Of a stretch of DNA of 64,000 nt, positions 1-8,675 are shown in pieces. The position numbers and the translations under genes were made by a program. Where the stretch lies: positions 7,637-71,636 of the forward strand of contig JBMYMD010000010.1 in assembly GCA_049596955.1 (NCBI GenBank), in the 5' to 3' direction. Source of the DNA: UBA3478 sp049596955. Its GTDB lineage: Bacteria; Bacteroidota; Bacteroidia; Flavobacteriales; Flavobacteriaceae. The notes below the pieces were generated by a model. That model did not search any database. It was given only the letters and a program-made list of their open reading frames with translations, and was not told where the DNA came from. Position 1 is the first letter of the stretch; every line of letters starts with the position of its first letter.

Positions 1-159
1 CTATAAAATTTGTTTCTGTTTTATATCCTGAAAAGTTTAATTGCGCTCTTGCCGATTGTTAACACAAAAAAATAGCAATTGCTTTACTGTAAAATTCTTT
101 TTTATTTCAATTGTTAATTAAAATCTGGGGTGTAAATTAGTGCAAACACATTCCTAACA

Positions 160-1176
160 ATGAAAAAATACATCACATTAATTACCGTAGTGTTGCTCTG
201 TGCTTGTCAACAAAAAGCAAAAGAACAGAATGCCAAAATTAAAATTGTAGACGATGAAATCACCTCTATAATCGATCCATTCTCAGAGATTGAAATACTA
301 GCCGATTCTATAGCATTACCTGAGGGTCCTGTTTGGGATGCCAACACCAACACATTGTTCTTTACAGATGTTATCAATAATAGTGTACACAGTTGGAATG
401 AAAATGAAGGTGTCAAAACACATATATCCCCAAGTGGTAATACGGGTTATGCCGATAATTTAGGCGAAGGAATTCTAGGAGCAAATGGTCTTAAATTAAC
501 ATCTTCAGGCAGCTTGATATTGTGCCAACATGGAGATCGTAGATTAGCTTTAATTGAAAACATCCCCACTACTAAACCAGAATTTTTAACCCTAGTAGAT
601 AATTACAATGGCAAGAGATTGAATAGTCCAAATGATATGAGCATTGGTCAAGACGGTTCTATTTATTTTACAGACCCTCCTTTTGCCTTCTTCGATTTGC
701 AAGCCTTCAGTTTTGTTGAAACCGAAATGAGAGAACTTGATTTTAATGGGGTATTTAAACTTTCGCCCGATGCTCAAAAACTTGAACTCATAACTGATGA
801 AATTGACGTGCCAAATGGCATTGCACTTTCGCCTGATGAAAAAACCTTATATGTCAATAAAATGGGTATGTTAGACGGAAATCCAGAGGTTAAAAAAATC
901 GATTTAGAAACACTAGAAGTTGAAACTCTTTTTTCGGGTAAAGAATTAGCTGCTCAATTTCAAGGGAATTTCGACGGCATGAAAGTACACTCATCAGGAA
1001 ATATTTTCACATCAGGCCCTGGAGGTTTATTAGTAATCTCACCTGAGGGTGAACTAAAGGCTAGTATTGATTTTGGTCATATCACGAATTGTGCATTCGA
1101 CGAAGATGAAGAGTACCTTTATGCAACCGGATTTGTGAATAACCCAAAGGTTTTTAGATTAAAACTTCAGTACTAA
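160..1176 (+). CDS. SMP-30/gluconolactonase-like lipoprotein
   Basis: A 338-residue protein with a lipoprotein signal (LLCACQQK, lipobox Cys near residue 16), so probably anchored in the cell envelope facing the periplasm. The mature part reads as a six-bladed beta-propeller of the SMP-30/gluconolaconase/LRE type: an early LPEGPVWD motif (the Glu is a usual metal ligand), then SPNDM and later VPNGIALSPDEKTLYV, where the Asn residues normally help bind the divalent metal. Family members hydrolyse sugar lactones or related esters, and the substrate cannot be told here. The ATG at 160 is the natural start because the signal peptide begins there. It is convergent with the next gene, with one base between the stops, and no partner genes are evident. 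Confidence 0.85.
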   Translation: MKKYITLITVVLLCACQQKAKEQNAKIKIVDDEITSIIDPFSEIEILADSIALPEGPVWDANTNTLFFTDVINNSVHSWNENEGVKTHISPSGNTGYADNLGEGILGANGLKLTSSGSLILCQHGDRRLALIENIPTTKPEFLTLVDNYNGKRLNSPNDMSIGQDGSIYFTDPPFAFFDLQAFSFVETEMRELDFNGVFKLSPDAQKLELITDEIDVPNGIALSPDEKTLYVNKMGMLDGNPEVKKIDLETLEVETLFSGKELAAQFQGNFDGMKVHSSGNIFTSGPGGLLVISPEGELKASIDFGHITNCAFDEDEEYLYATGFVNNPKVFRLKLQY

Positions 1177-1177
1177 A

Positions 1178-1876
1178 TCAAGTATTATCTCTCAATTCGT
1201 CAAAAACTTGGTCTAAAGTTTCTTCGTATTTTTTGAGTAATTCTTGGTAAAAAACAATTCGTTTCTGTGCATTTGTGAGATAACCTAATGAGGCGTTTTG
1301 ATAAAAGCTATCGTATATAGTGTAATTAGAAATACTCGAGCTTAAATCAACAGAATTGTCGAGTTGATTTAACCTTGTAACGTAATTGATGTGAGGAATA
1401 AAGTAATAATCAAACTCTTGACTGAACTCGTCTAGTTTTATATTGATAGAGTTGTTTCTCTCACTCAAATGTTCGTAGTAGTCTGTTAATCCTTTTTTTA
1501 GTTCTTCGTTTTCGATAAGTTCAAACGCACTTGAATTGATCAGTTGATTATAAATACTTTTTTGAGGAAAAAAAGAGATGGACATACGGGCTGATACATT
1601 TGAAAAATTCAAAGCCACCCTTTTGGAAGTCATATTTCTGCTGCTGTGATTCTCTAGAAGACTGTCAATTGACACTAAACAATTGTCTAGTGCAGATTTT
1701 ACAACCTCTAGCTGAATACGATCTTCATTTAAAGCAATACTCAATTGATTTAAGAGTAAGTCTTTATTGGCTATGCGCTCATTAACCTTAATTCTATTGT
1801 CGATTACAAATGAGAGTAAAATCCCTGAAAACACAACCAAAAACTCAAGCCCATATCGTAAAACTTTTTTTCTCAT
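1178..1876 (-). CDS. DUF6090-like single-pass membrane protein (paralogue 1)
   Basis: A 232-residue protein with one N-terminal membrane segment (about residues 8-25, LRYGLEFLVVFSGILLSFVI) followed by a charged stretch and a long helical domain. It shares a core motif with the genes at 24389, 25106 and 56370: a short L-x-x-S motif, then ELIENEELKKGLTDYY here and similar S-G-L-x-E-L/F-I-x-[ND]-E wording in the others. This matches what I recall of Bacteroidota family DUF6090. The function is unknown. It is the most divergent of the four copies in the window. It lies 18 bp downstream of nadC on the same strand, so it may be read through from the NAD operon, but nothing ties it to NAD metabolism. 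Confidence 0.75.
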   Translation of the reverse strand: MRKKVLRYGLEFLVVFSGILLSFVIDNRIKVNERIANKDLLLNQLSIALNEDRIQLEVVKSALDNCLVSIDSLLENHSSRNMTSKRVALNFSNVSARMSISFFPQKSIYNQLINSSAFELIENEELKKGLTDYYEHLSERNNSINIKLDEFSQEFDYYFIPHINYVTRLNQLDNSVDLSSSISNYTIYDSFYQNASLGYLTNAQKRIVFYQELLKKYEETLDQVFDELRDNT

Positions 1877-1894
1877 CTCAATACCACTTTAATT

Positions 1895-2764
1895 TCAAGA
1901 AATCGCTTTTAAACTCATATCCAAAACTCTAGCATCGTAAATTATGCTTCCCATTGAGATAAAGTTAACACCGGTTTGCGCTATTTCTAAAACATTGTTT
2001 GTATTTATTCCTCCAGACGCCTCTGTTTGAACTTGATTTGCTATTAAATCAACTGCAGTTTTTAGATCGTCAACCGACATATTATCCAACAGAATACGAT
2101 CAATGGCGTCACTGTAATTTAAGCAAGCCTTTACTTCATCCATATTTCTAGTCTCAACAACTATCGGAACTTTTACCGTATTGTTTTTCAAATAGGCTAA
2201 GGTCTTTTGAATGGCTACATCTATCGATCCACAGTAATCAATATGATTGTCTTTGAGCATAACCATATCGTATAATCCCATTCTGTGATTTGTTCCGCCA
2301 CCAATTTGTACTGCCCATTTTTCTGCAATTCTAAAATTGGGCGTTGTCTTTCTGGTATCTAACACTTTACAACCGGTATGGCTTATTTTATTTTGAACTT
2401 CTGCCGTTAGGGTCGCAATACCACTCATTCGCTGTAGACAATTTAAAACGACTCTTTCCGCTGACAAGATGGAAGATTCAGGACCGTTAATTTTAAAAAG
2501 AACCGTTCCAGCAGCTAGATATTGACCATCCTCTACAAAGGAATTGAAATGAATCCGTGAGTCGTGCATTTGAAAAATTAATTTCGCCAATTCAATTCCC
2601 GCAATGACCCCATCTTCTTTTAAAAACAATTGTGCTTGGGAGTCTTTATGAGCATCTAAGCAGGCTTTAGCGCTAATATCACCCGTACCGATATCTTCTT
2701 CTAGTGCGCTGTGAATAAAGCGCTTCAATTGTGATTGAATTAAATTTGAATTGAGATCAAGCAT
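1895..2764 (-). CDS. nadC: Nicotinate-nucleotide pyrophosphorylase (carboxylating), NadC
   Basis: A 289-residue cytoplasmic enzyme, the normal NadC length. It converts quinolinate and PRPP to nicotinate mononucleotide, CO2 and pyrophosphate, the third step of de novo NAD synthesis. Diagnostic segments are EDIGTGDIS near the N-terminus, LNCLQRMSGIAT, the substrate-binding KVLDTRKTTPNFR, and HRMGLYDMVMLKDNH. The C-terminal EASGGIN and ISMGSI segments are the phosphate-binding end of the barrel. The start codon overlaps the 3' end of nadB by 8 bp, so the pair is probably translationally coupled. It is the last gene of the nadA-nadB-nadC operon. Confidence 0.97.
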   Translation of the reverse strand: MLDLNSNLIQSQLKRFIHSALEEDIGTGDISAKACLDAHKDSQAQLFLKEDGVIAGIELAKLIFQMHDSRIHFNSFVEDGQYLAAGTVLFKINGPESSILSAERVVLNCLQRMSGIATLTAEVQNKISHTGCKVLDTRKTTPNFRIAEKWAVQIGGGTNHRMGLYDMVMLKDNHIDYCGSIDVAIQKTLAYLKNNTVKVPIVVETRNMDEVKACLNYSDAIDRILLDNMSVDDLKTAVDLIANQVQTEASGGINTNNVLEIAQTGVNFISMGSIIYDARVLDMSLKAIS

Positions 2765-4322
2765 AGTCTTCGTTGTAATACACCCCTTTGTTTTCTTTAG
2801 TTTGTTGAGCTTGTTTGATTATTAGATAACTGACATTCACCAAGTTTCGTAGTTCAAGCAATTGAGGTGTTATTTTATTTTGCTGGTAATATTTTTTGGT
2901 AGATTGGTAGTAGTAATCAAGTTCTTGTTCAGCCTCTATTAAACCCTTATTGCTTTTAAATACGCCAACTTTTGAAGACATAATCTGCTGCACTCCTAAC
3001 TTCAAATTGGAGATTTTTTCTGAATAGCGATCTAAGATTTCCTGTGGGTGACTCCATTGAGGAATTTGATTTAAATAATCTTTTTCAAGCCACTTCTGTT
3101 CCAAAGTTGCTTGGGTAGTCTTGACTGCTGTGTGCGCATAAACTAGCGCTTCTAACAATGAGTTTGAAGCGAGACGATTTGCTCCGTGAAGTCCTGTGTG
3201 GCTGCATTCTCCTATGGCTAAAAGTCCATCTAAAGAGGTATTAGCATCAATATCTACTGCGATACCTCCACAAAAATAGTGTGCAGCGGGACGAACTGGG
3301 ATCAAATCTTTATGAAAGAAAAGACCATGTTTTTTACATTCCTTAGAAATGGTTGGAAATGCATTCTCAACTTCCAATTTATCTAAATGTTTGAGGCTTA
3401 AAAAAACATGTGGTAATTCTTGTTTTTTAATTTCTTTTTCAATGGCTCTTGATACGATATCGCGAGAAGACAACTCTCCTCTTGAATCGTAATTCAACAT
3501 AAAACGCTCTTTTTTTTCATTGAGCAAATGCGCTCCAAAACCACGAACGGCCTCAGAAATTAAAAAAGGCGATTTCTGATTTTCAAGGGCTAATGCTGTC
3601 GGATGAAATTGAACATAATGCAAATTTTTAACTCGTACCTTGGCTCTGTATGCGGCTGCAATACCATCTCCAGTTGCAGATTCAGGGTTTGTTGTGTACT
3701 TGTATACCTGTCCTGCACCTCCGGTTGAAAGTACGGTGATTTGAGCACTTATTTTTACAATACTCAGTGTTTGTAAAGAAATTACATATGCGCCATAACA
3801 TCGATTTCTGGCGGTCATATTGTGATGATGATCTGTTATTAAATCGACTAATGTGTGATTTTCTAAAAGACTGATGTTTTTGATTTCCTTAAGGCGTTGA
3901 ACTAACGCTCGTTGTATTTCAAACCCAGATTTATCCTTATGGTGAACTATTCTATTTGCTGTGTGCCCTCCTTCTTTTCCTAAATCGAGACGTGAATTCT
4001 GATCTGACACCTGATCAAATTGTGCTCCCCAATTCATCAATCGCTTTAAACGACTTGGACCTTCTTTGACAACCTTTCGAACAACCTGCTGGTCACCTGT
4101 AAAATCTCCAGCTAAAAGGGTGTCGTTTACGTGCTTGTCAAATGAATCAGAAACAAAATTTTGAACAACTGCAATACCACCTTGAGCATATTTCGTAGTA
4201 GACTCAAAAACTTCTCTTTTTGAAATAATGACAATATTCAAATCTGGCCGCTGTTCCGCTAATTCAATCGCATAAGAGAGACCTGCAATTCCTGAACCGA
4301 TAACGAGTACGTCAGAATACAT
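2757..4322 (-). CDS. nadB: L-aspartate oxidase, NadB
   Basis: A 521-residue flavoprotein that oxidises L-aspartate to iminoaspartate, the first step of bacterial NAD synthesis. The N-terminal FAD-binding motif is GSGIAGLSYA (residues about 9-18), followed by KYAQGGIA. The succinate dehydrogenase/fumarate reductase-type catalytic region shows HPTAL and EAVRGFGAHLLN. The FAD-ribityl region shows GGIAVD and GECSHTGLHGANRLASNSLLE, both strongly conserved in NadB. Length is standard. Its start abuts the nadA stop with no gap and its end overlaps nadC, so the three genes form one tight transcription unit. Confidence 0.97.
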   Translation of the reverse strand: MYSDVLVIGSGIAGLSYAIELAEQRPDLNIVIISKREVFESTTKYAQGGIAVVQNFVSDSFDKHVNDTLLAGDFTGDQQVVRKVVKEGPSRLKRLMNWGAQFDQVSDQNSRLDLGKEGGHTANRIVHHKDKSGFEIQRALVQRLKEIKNISLLENHTLVDLITDHHHNMTARNRCYGAYVISLQTLSIVKISAQITVLSTGGAGQVYKYTTNPESATGDGIAAAYRAKVRVKNLHYVQFHPTALALENQKSPFLISEAVRGFGAHLLNEKKERFMLNYDSRGELSSRDIVSRAIEKEIKKQELPHVFLSLKHLDKLEVENAFPTISKECKKHGLFFHKDLIPVRPAAHYFCGGIAVDIDANTSLDGLLAIGECSHTGLHGANRLASNSLLEALVYAHTAVKTTQATLEQKWLEKDYLNQIPQWSHPQEILDRYSEKISNLKLGVQQIMSSKVGVFKSNKGLIEAEQELDYYYQSTKKYYQQNKITPQLLELRNLVNVSYLIIKQAQQTKENKGVYYNEDYA

Positions 4323-5309
4323 TTAAAGCCTCAACATTTTTTCAATTGGCTTCAAGGCCTTTTGCATTAATTTGGAGTCCATTAAAATTTCAGGTTTTTC
4401 GTGCTCTATGCACAAGTATAGTTTTTCCAGGGTATTCAATTTCATAAACGCACACTCACTGCAGGCGCAGGTGTCATCTTCGACTGGAGCTGGAATGAAG
4501 TTTTTTTGTGGAGCTACTTTTTTCATTTCATGAATGATTCCAGCTTCTGTGCCCACAATGTACGAATCAGCATCATCGTTTTGAACAAAATTTAACAAGC
4601 CCGAAGTACTACCGATGTAATGAGCAATGTCTAACACTTGGGATTCACTTTCAGGATGTGCTATAAATTTAGCCTTTGGATGAGCCTTGGCAAGATTTAC
4701 AATCTTTTCGAAACTAAAAGCCTCATGTACTATGCACGACCCATCCCATAGAATTAAATCGCGACCTGTTTCTTTTATTAAAAAACGCCCAAGATTTTTA
4801 TCTGGCGCAAAAATAATGGGGGTATCTCTATCAATAGATTCTATGACCTGAACTGCGTTTGAAGAAGTGCATACAATATCTGACAGCGCTTTGATTTCTG
4901 CTGAACAATTGATGTATGTAACTACTACTGCCCCGGGATAGTTGGCCTTAAATTCAGCAAACTCTTGGGGTGGGCAGGAATCCGCCAATGAACAACCTGC
5001 ATTTAAATCTGGTAACAGCACTTTTTTTGAAGGATTGATAATTTTGGCCGTTTCAGCCATAAAATGTACCCCTGCAAAAATGATGATATCTGCATCAACA
5101 TTTTGTGCTGCTTTAGCCAAATACAAACTATCTCCTAAATAATCTGCAAGCTCTTGAATTTCTTTATTTTGATAATAATGAGCTAATAAAACAGCATTTT
5201 TTTCTCTTTTGAGATCAAGAATTGCCTGTTTTAAATCTATCCCTTTAGGAATAGGCAAATCAAGGTATCCTAATTTCGATAAATTGCCTTGAGCTATTGT
5301 ATCATTCAT
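4323..5309 (-). CDS. nadA: Quinolinate synthase, NadA
   Basis: A 328-residue enzyme that condenses iminoaspartate with dihydroxyacetone phosphate to quinolinate using an oxygen-sensitive [4Fe-4S] cluster. The three expected cluster cysteines are visible: Cys106 in AGCSLADSC, the Cys in WDGSCIVHE, and one in the C-terminal CACSECAFM. Other marks are LLAHYYQNKEIQ near residue 41 and the repeated fold segments VVVTYINCSAE and KFIAHPES. It is the first gene of the nadABC operon, and a weak -7-like box (TACCTTTA on the minus strand, 5326-5333) lies just upstream. The extra Cys residues near the C-terminus are a common feature in this family. Confidence 0.97.
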   Translation of the reverse strand: MNDTIAQGNLSKLGYLDLPIPKGIDLKQAILDLKREKNAVLLAHYYQNKEIQELADYLGDSLYLAKAAQNVDADIIIFAGVHFMAETAKIINPSKKVLLPDLNAGCSLADSCPPQEFAEFKANYPGAVVVTYINCSAEIKALSDIVCTSSNAVQVIESIDRDTPIIFAPDKNLGRFLIKETGRDLILWDGSCIVHEAFSFEKIVNLAKAHPKAKFIAHPESESQVLDIAHYIGSTSGLLNFVQNDDADSYIVGTEAGIIHEMKKVAPQKNFIPAPVEDDTCACSECAFMKLNTLEKLYLCIEHEKPEILMDSKLMQKALKPIEKMLRL

Positions 5310-5325
5310 TCCATCACAATTTTAA

Positions 5326-5333
5326 TAAAGGTA
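5326..5333 (-). promoter_or_regulatory. Possible -7 box for the nadABC operon
   Basis: On the minus strand this reads TACCTTTA, one mismatch from the Bacteroidota -7 consensus TAnnTTTG, 16 bp before the nadA start. I found no clear TTG -33 element, so this is only a candidate. Confidence 0.25.
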
Positions 5334-5377
5334 AGAACTAACTTTTAAAATATGTGATTGATAATGACCTGCGATTT

Positions 5378-5842
5378 TTAATTAATTCCGCCAGTATAGG
5401 TTTTAAAAGCTGGATTCATTGGCTGGAGTTTTGCTTTGAATTCATCGCTCACTTCTCCTAGAACAGTAACACCTTCTCTTTTGAATAATTCGTTGAATCT
5501 TAAGTTTATTGGAGAACCCAAAACTTTACTTCCTAATTCTTGAAAAGCCTGTGCATTTTCAAATACTTCAATTAATGTGGCCGTACTTTGTTCTTCATTC
5601 ATAAACCATTCAAATCGAACGATTCCTGAATCTTCAAGCTCAAAAAAGAAAGGAGCGTGTTCATCGGTGATAAAAGTTTTAATTTCTTCGGCACTTAAAG
5701 AATACGATACATCGACCATTACAGTTACCTGTTCATTATTTTGATTCAGTTTTTTACTAGTTTCAACTTGAGCTACAGTAGTGCTTTGTTGATTACATGC
5801 AAATAGCGAAAAAAGAGCTACAACAAGGGTTAAGTTTTTCAT
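5378..5842 (-). CDS. Lipoprotein of unknown function, possibly ABM/dimeric alpha-beta barrel
   Basis: A 154-residue protein with a lipoprotein signal (LFACNQQ, lipobox Cys at residue 16). The mature domain contains EWFMNEEQSTATLIEVFENAQAF, wording like small ferredoxin-fold proteins of the antibiotic-biosynthesis-monooxygenase (ABM) superfamily, which are dimeric alpha-beta barrels. No catalytic residue can be named, so this is a fold guess only. The gene is the last of three co-directional small genes (6768 to 5378), with 59 bp to its upstream neighbour, and sits 68 bp upstream of nadA. Confidence 0.65.
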   Translation of the reverse strand: MKNLTLVVALFSLFACNQQSTTVAQVETSKKLNQNNEQVTVMVDVSYSLSAEEIKTFITDEHAPFFFELEDSGIVRFEWFMNEEQSTATLIEVFENAQAFQELGSKVLGSPINLRFNELFKREGVTVLGEVSDEFKAKLQPMNPAFKTYTGGIN

Positions 5843-5901
5843 GAGTGTTTGTTTATTGTTATTCGCAATATAATTAAAATTACTCTTTGCTGACGCTTAT
5901 T

Positions 5902-6249
5902 CTATTTTATGTATCGCATTCCCTCAACACCTTTGTTTAAAACAACGTTTACCTTCACGGCTTGGTCATTGTCATTTTTGAAGAATGCGACCTCATCTTT
6001 ACCGATGAATACCTTGATTTTTTGATTAGGCTCTAGTTCTAGTTCATTTAAAATTTGACCTGAAGTCTTACTTTGAATACTTACTATAACCGTAAACTCT
6101 GAAACATTGCTCAATTCAGCTGAATAGTTTTTGGTATTCAATTCTCCGAGCACAAAAGTCTGATTCGAAGGAATGCTTAGGCCTGATTTAAAGGACCCGC
6201 ATGAAACTGAAGCAAAAACAACAAGGCTTATTAAAACTAATTTTTTCAT
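5902..6249 (-). CDS. Small lipoprotein, unknown function
   Basis: A 115-residue protein with a clear lipoprotein signal (FASVSCGSF, lipobox Cys about residue 17). The mature part is short, beta-rich and polar, with no motif I recognise. It may be a small Ig-like or lipocalin-like fold, but that is a guess. It starts 12 bp after the stop of the DinB-like gene and is probably co-transcribed with it. Confidence 0.65.
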   Translation of the reverse strand: MKKLVLISLVVFASVSCGSFKSGLSIPSNQTFVLGELNTKNYSAELSNVSEFTVIVSIQSKTSGQILNELELEPNQKIKVFIGKDEVAFFKNDNDQAVKVNVVLNKGVEGMRYIK

Positions 6250-6261
6250 AGGTCTACTTAT

Positions 6262-6768
6262 TTAGTCGTGTTTTAGTTTAATCAACTTTATGACTATTCC
6301 TAGTTGCCCTAGATGATATAAATGATGGTGTAGAGCTCCATTGAGTACAAATTCGTATGTAAAAGGTTGTTTAAAATCCTGATCGTAATAGACTTGTTTT
6401 AAAAAGGAATCATCTTTTGAATTTAAGATTTTAAGAACCTCATCTAAACTAGATTGATAGTTCTCGCAAATAGTTGACCATCCTTGCTTTTGAAATTCTT
6501 CTGTGCTGCTCCAGTTCTCTTTATCAGATTCTAAAAATACTCCTTCGCCTGTATTGAGTTTTGTGATTAAATCCCGATTCCAAAAGCTCAGGTGCGCGAT
6601 GATTTGGGCAACTGAATTTAGGTTCTGTAAGGGACGAATAAATGCTTGCTCATCTGAAAGGCTATTCAATTTTTTTTCAAAATTATCTCCCATCCACAGC
6701 TTGTTCTTTTGAATGTCATTTAATTGCTTGACGAGGTTTTCTATGAGGATGTTTTTTTTCTCTTCCAT
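6262..6768 (-). CDS. DinB-like four-helix protein
   Basis: A 168-residue cytoplasmic protein that fits the DinB/YfiT-like metal-dependent four-helix bundle family. It has a conserved His in AQIIAHLSFWNRDL (about residue 59) and the C-terminal HHHLYHLGQLG motif, which together would supply the metal-binding histidines. Relatives include thiol transferases and damage-inducible proteins, and the actual substrate is unknown. There is no signal peptide, unlike the DinB-like gene at 38479. It probably heads the small operon that continues with the lipoproteins at 5902 and 5378. Confidence 0.75.
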   Translation of the reverse strand: MEEKKNILIENLVKQLNDIQKNKLWMGDNFEKKLNSLSDEQAFIRPLQNLNSVAQIIAHLSFWNRDLITKLNTGEGVFLESDKENWSSTEEFQKQGWSTICENYQSSLDEVLKILNSKDDSFLKQVYYDQDFKQPFTYEFVLNGALHHHLYHLGQLGIVIKLIKLKHD

Positions 6769-6810
6769 ATAAAATTTCAGTTCAATTGCATTACATTTAG
6801 AAGATAATCA

Positions 6811-7281
6811 ATGCGCATGAAACATTTTATTCTATTACTGTTTACAGGACTGCCTTTAATGCTATTTGCTCAAAGCCAATACAAGATTAGTTCATACCAA
6901 GATGAGGGTAATAGAGCGCCTAATACTCACTACATCGGAGACGCTTATCTGAATCGACTCCTCGATTCTGATAGAGAATTACCCTATAATATCACCAAAG
7001 CTACCTTCAAAGCTAATTCTACGCTAGATTGGCATTATCACATGTCCACGCAGGTTCTTATCGTAGTTGAAGGCGAGGGATACTATCAAGAAAGAGGAAA
7101 AGACCCTATACTTATGAAAACTGGTGATGTTATCAGATGCCCAAGACAGACAGAACACTGGCATTCCTCTTCGAAAAATAGCGATGTGACTTATTTAGCG
7201 CTTTATGGCGGAACTACCCCTACTACTTGGACTGAGGTTTTGACTCAAGAGTACTACGATGAAGTGGCCGGTAAATTGTAA
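6811..7281 (+). CDS. Secreted cupin-domain protein
   Basis: A 156-residue protein with a signal peptide (MKHFILLLFTGLPLMLFAQ). The mature part is a single small cupin: a metal-binding HYHMSTQ, then VVEGEGYYQERG, TGDVIRCP and a final HWH. The spacing of these His residues matches the two conserved cupin motifs, so it should bind a metal in the periplasm. Bacteroidota relatives are usually annotated only as cupin proteins. There are in-frame ATGs at 6811 and 6817, and either gives a workable signal peptide. It is divergent from the DinB-like gene and convergent with the acyltransferase/SGNH gene. Confidence 0.8.
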   Translation: MRMKHFILLLFTGLPLMLFAQSQYKISSYQDEGNRAPNTHYIGDAYLNRLLDSDRELPYNITKATFKANSTLDWHYHMSTQVLIVVEGEGYYQERGKDPILMKTGDVIRCPRQTEHWHSSSKNSDVTYLALYGGTTPTTWTEVLTQEYYDEVAGKL

Positions 7282-7316
7282 GTGCTTTCTTAGCATTCTT
7301 TCAAATAAATCTCTTA

Positions 7317-8672
7317 TCATTCTAAAAGAACTTGCTGAATCAAACCCTTCAAAACTAAATATCCCTCATCATTGAGGTGTAATCCATCCTGAAGTAAAAC
7401 ATCTTTTCGAAGGTTTTGGTTTAGGTCTAATAAGGCCTCATAAAGTCTAACTTGAGTTAGGTAAGTACATTCTTTTGTCAGATTACACATAGCATTATTA
7501 ATCGCTTGAATTGAATGTAGATGTTCTTGTCGCTCTAAGGAAGGTTTAATTGAAATGTGATAAATTTTAGTTTGAGGAAATCTTTGGTGTATAGCTTCTA
7601 TAAGTGCTTTGCTTTGCGCTATAATTTCATCGGTTGAAAGGTCGAGATTGAGATCATTTCCGCCCAGGTATAAAAAGATAGCTTTTGGAATTAATCCTGT
7701 AAAGAGTGTTTCAAAATGCGAAACCATTGAGTGAATAAATGCCCCACCAAATCCTAGATTTAAGACATTGTGTTTCGGAAAATCGCGCTCAAGAGTCGAC
7801 CAGAGTCGAATGGTTGAACTTCCGTAAAAAACAATGAGATCTTTTTGGTTTTGTTTAGCCTGACTTTTTTGTTTTAATAACTCGATTTCAACTTTAAAGT
7901 CTTTATCGTCAATACTTAAATCGTCAACCCATGTTTTATATGAAGTATTGAGTGTTTCAGCAACTTCAATAATTTTAGGGTCTTTAGATGAAGTGATGCC
8001 GTAATCAGACATTTTGAAAGGAGGCATCACCTGCAGTTTATAAGTGGTTTCTTGTGGAAGCCTATCGAAATTTACCAAGACTAGAGGTACGATTTTAGGC
8101 TGAGGTTTCAAACTACTGGCTAGAGAAAAAACTCCTTTTTTAAATGGTCCGGGAGAGTCTTGAGTTGCAAAAGAATTTCCCTCGGGACTGCAAATCAAGC
8201 CATGGCCATCATCTAAAACCGCTTTGGCCTGCTGATAAAAAGATTTGTTGGCTTCTCTGATTCGGAATTTATCTACTCCTTGCGGGATGAAATTATCCGA
8301 ATAAACACGTATATAATTTAAACGGTCGTAGTATTTTTTGTGGTAAATCTCCTCGGCTAATGCGTGCCGCGTTACTCTAATTCCAGGGTCGCCGTAATAC
8401 GAATACAATACACTACTAATGAAGTGGCTATCCAGGGTGATTTGAAAATTTTCTGCTACGTAAAAATTTTGATGATTGTGCAAGTGATTGTAAATGAAAA
8501 TACTATTTCGCTCGTAGGGAAGATGCTCAGAACCCTTGATTTCAATATCAAGCGAATTAAACAGGTCTTTCACTTGTTGGGCATTTCTAATTCGAATCTG
8601 CTGGGAGGTTTCTGTTGTAGGTGCCTCAACTACATCCTTATAAATTTTTTTGAGTTCACCTAAAAAATCCAT
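7317..8672 (-). CDS. PlsC-like acyltransferase fused to SGNH hydrolase
   Basis: A 451-residue protein with two catalytic-type domains. Residues about 55-220 resemble glycerol-phosphate acyltransferases: an NHLHNHQNF segment at 62-70 where motif I should be, and a motif III-like SPEGNSF at 162-168 followed by GPFKKGVF. Motif I should be H-x4-D, but none of the histidines is followed by Asp at the right spacing, so activity may be lost or altered. Residues about 278-451 are an SGNH/GDSL hydrolase: GSS at 284-286 (Ser nucleophile), LGFGGA, GGND at 337-340, and the Asp429/His432 pair in DGLHLN. There is no signal peptide or clear membrane helix. It ends up 3 bp downstream of otsBA, so it is probably co-transcribed with it. 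Confidence 0.85.
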   Translation of the reverse strand: MDFLGELKKIYKDVVEAPTTETSQQIRIRNAQQVKDLFNSLDIEIKGSEHLPYERNSIFIYNHLHNHQNFYVAENFQITLDSHFISSVLYSYYGDPGIRVTRHALAEEIYHKKYYDRLNYIRVYSDNFIPQGVDKFRIREANKSFYQQAKAVLDDGHGLICSPEGNSFATQDSPGPFKKGVFSLASSLKPQPKIVPLVLVNFDRLPQETTYKLQVMPPFKMSDYGITSSKDPKIIEVAETLNTSYKTWVDDLSIDDKDFKVEIELLKQKSQAKQNQKDLIVFYGSSTIRLWSTLERDFPKHNVLNLGFGGAFIHSMVSHFETLFTGLIPKAIFLYLGGNDLNLDLSTDEIIAQSKALIEAIHQRFPQTKIYHISIKPSLERQEHLHSIQAINNAMCNLTKECTYLTQVRLYEALLDLNQNLRKDVLLQDGLHLNDEGYLVLKGLIQQVLLE

Positions 8673-8675
8673 TGT

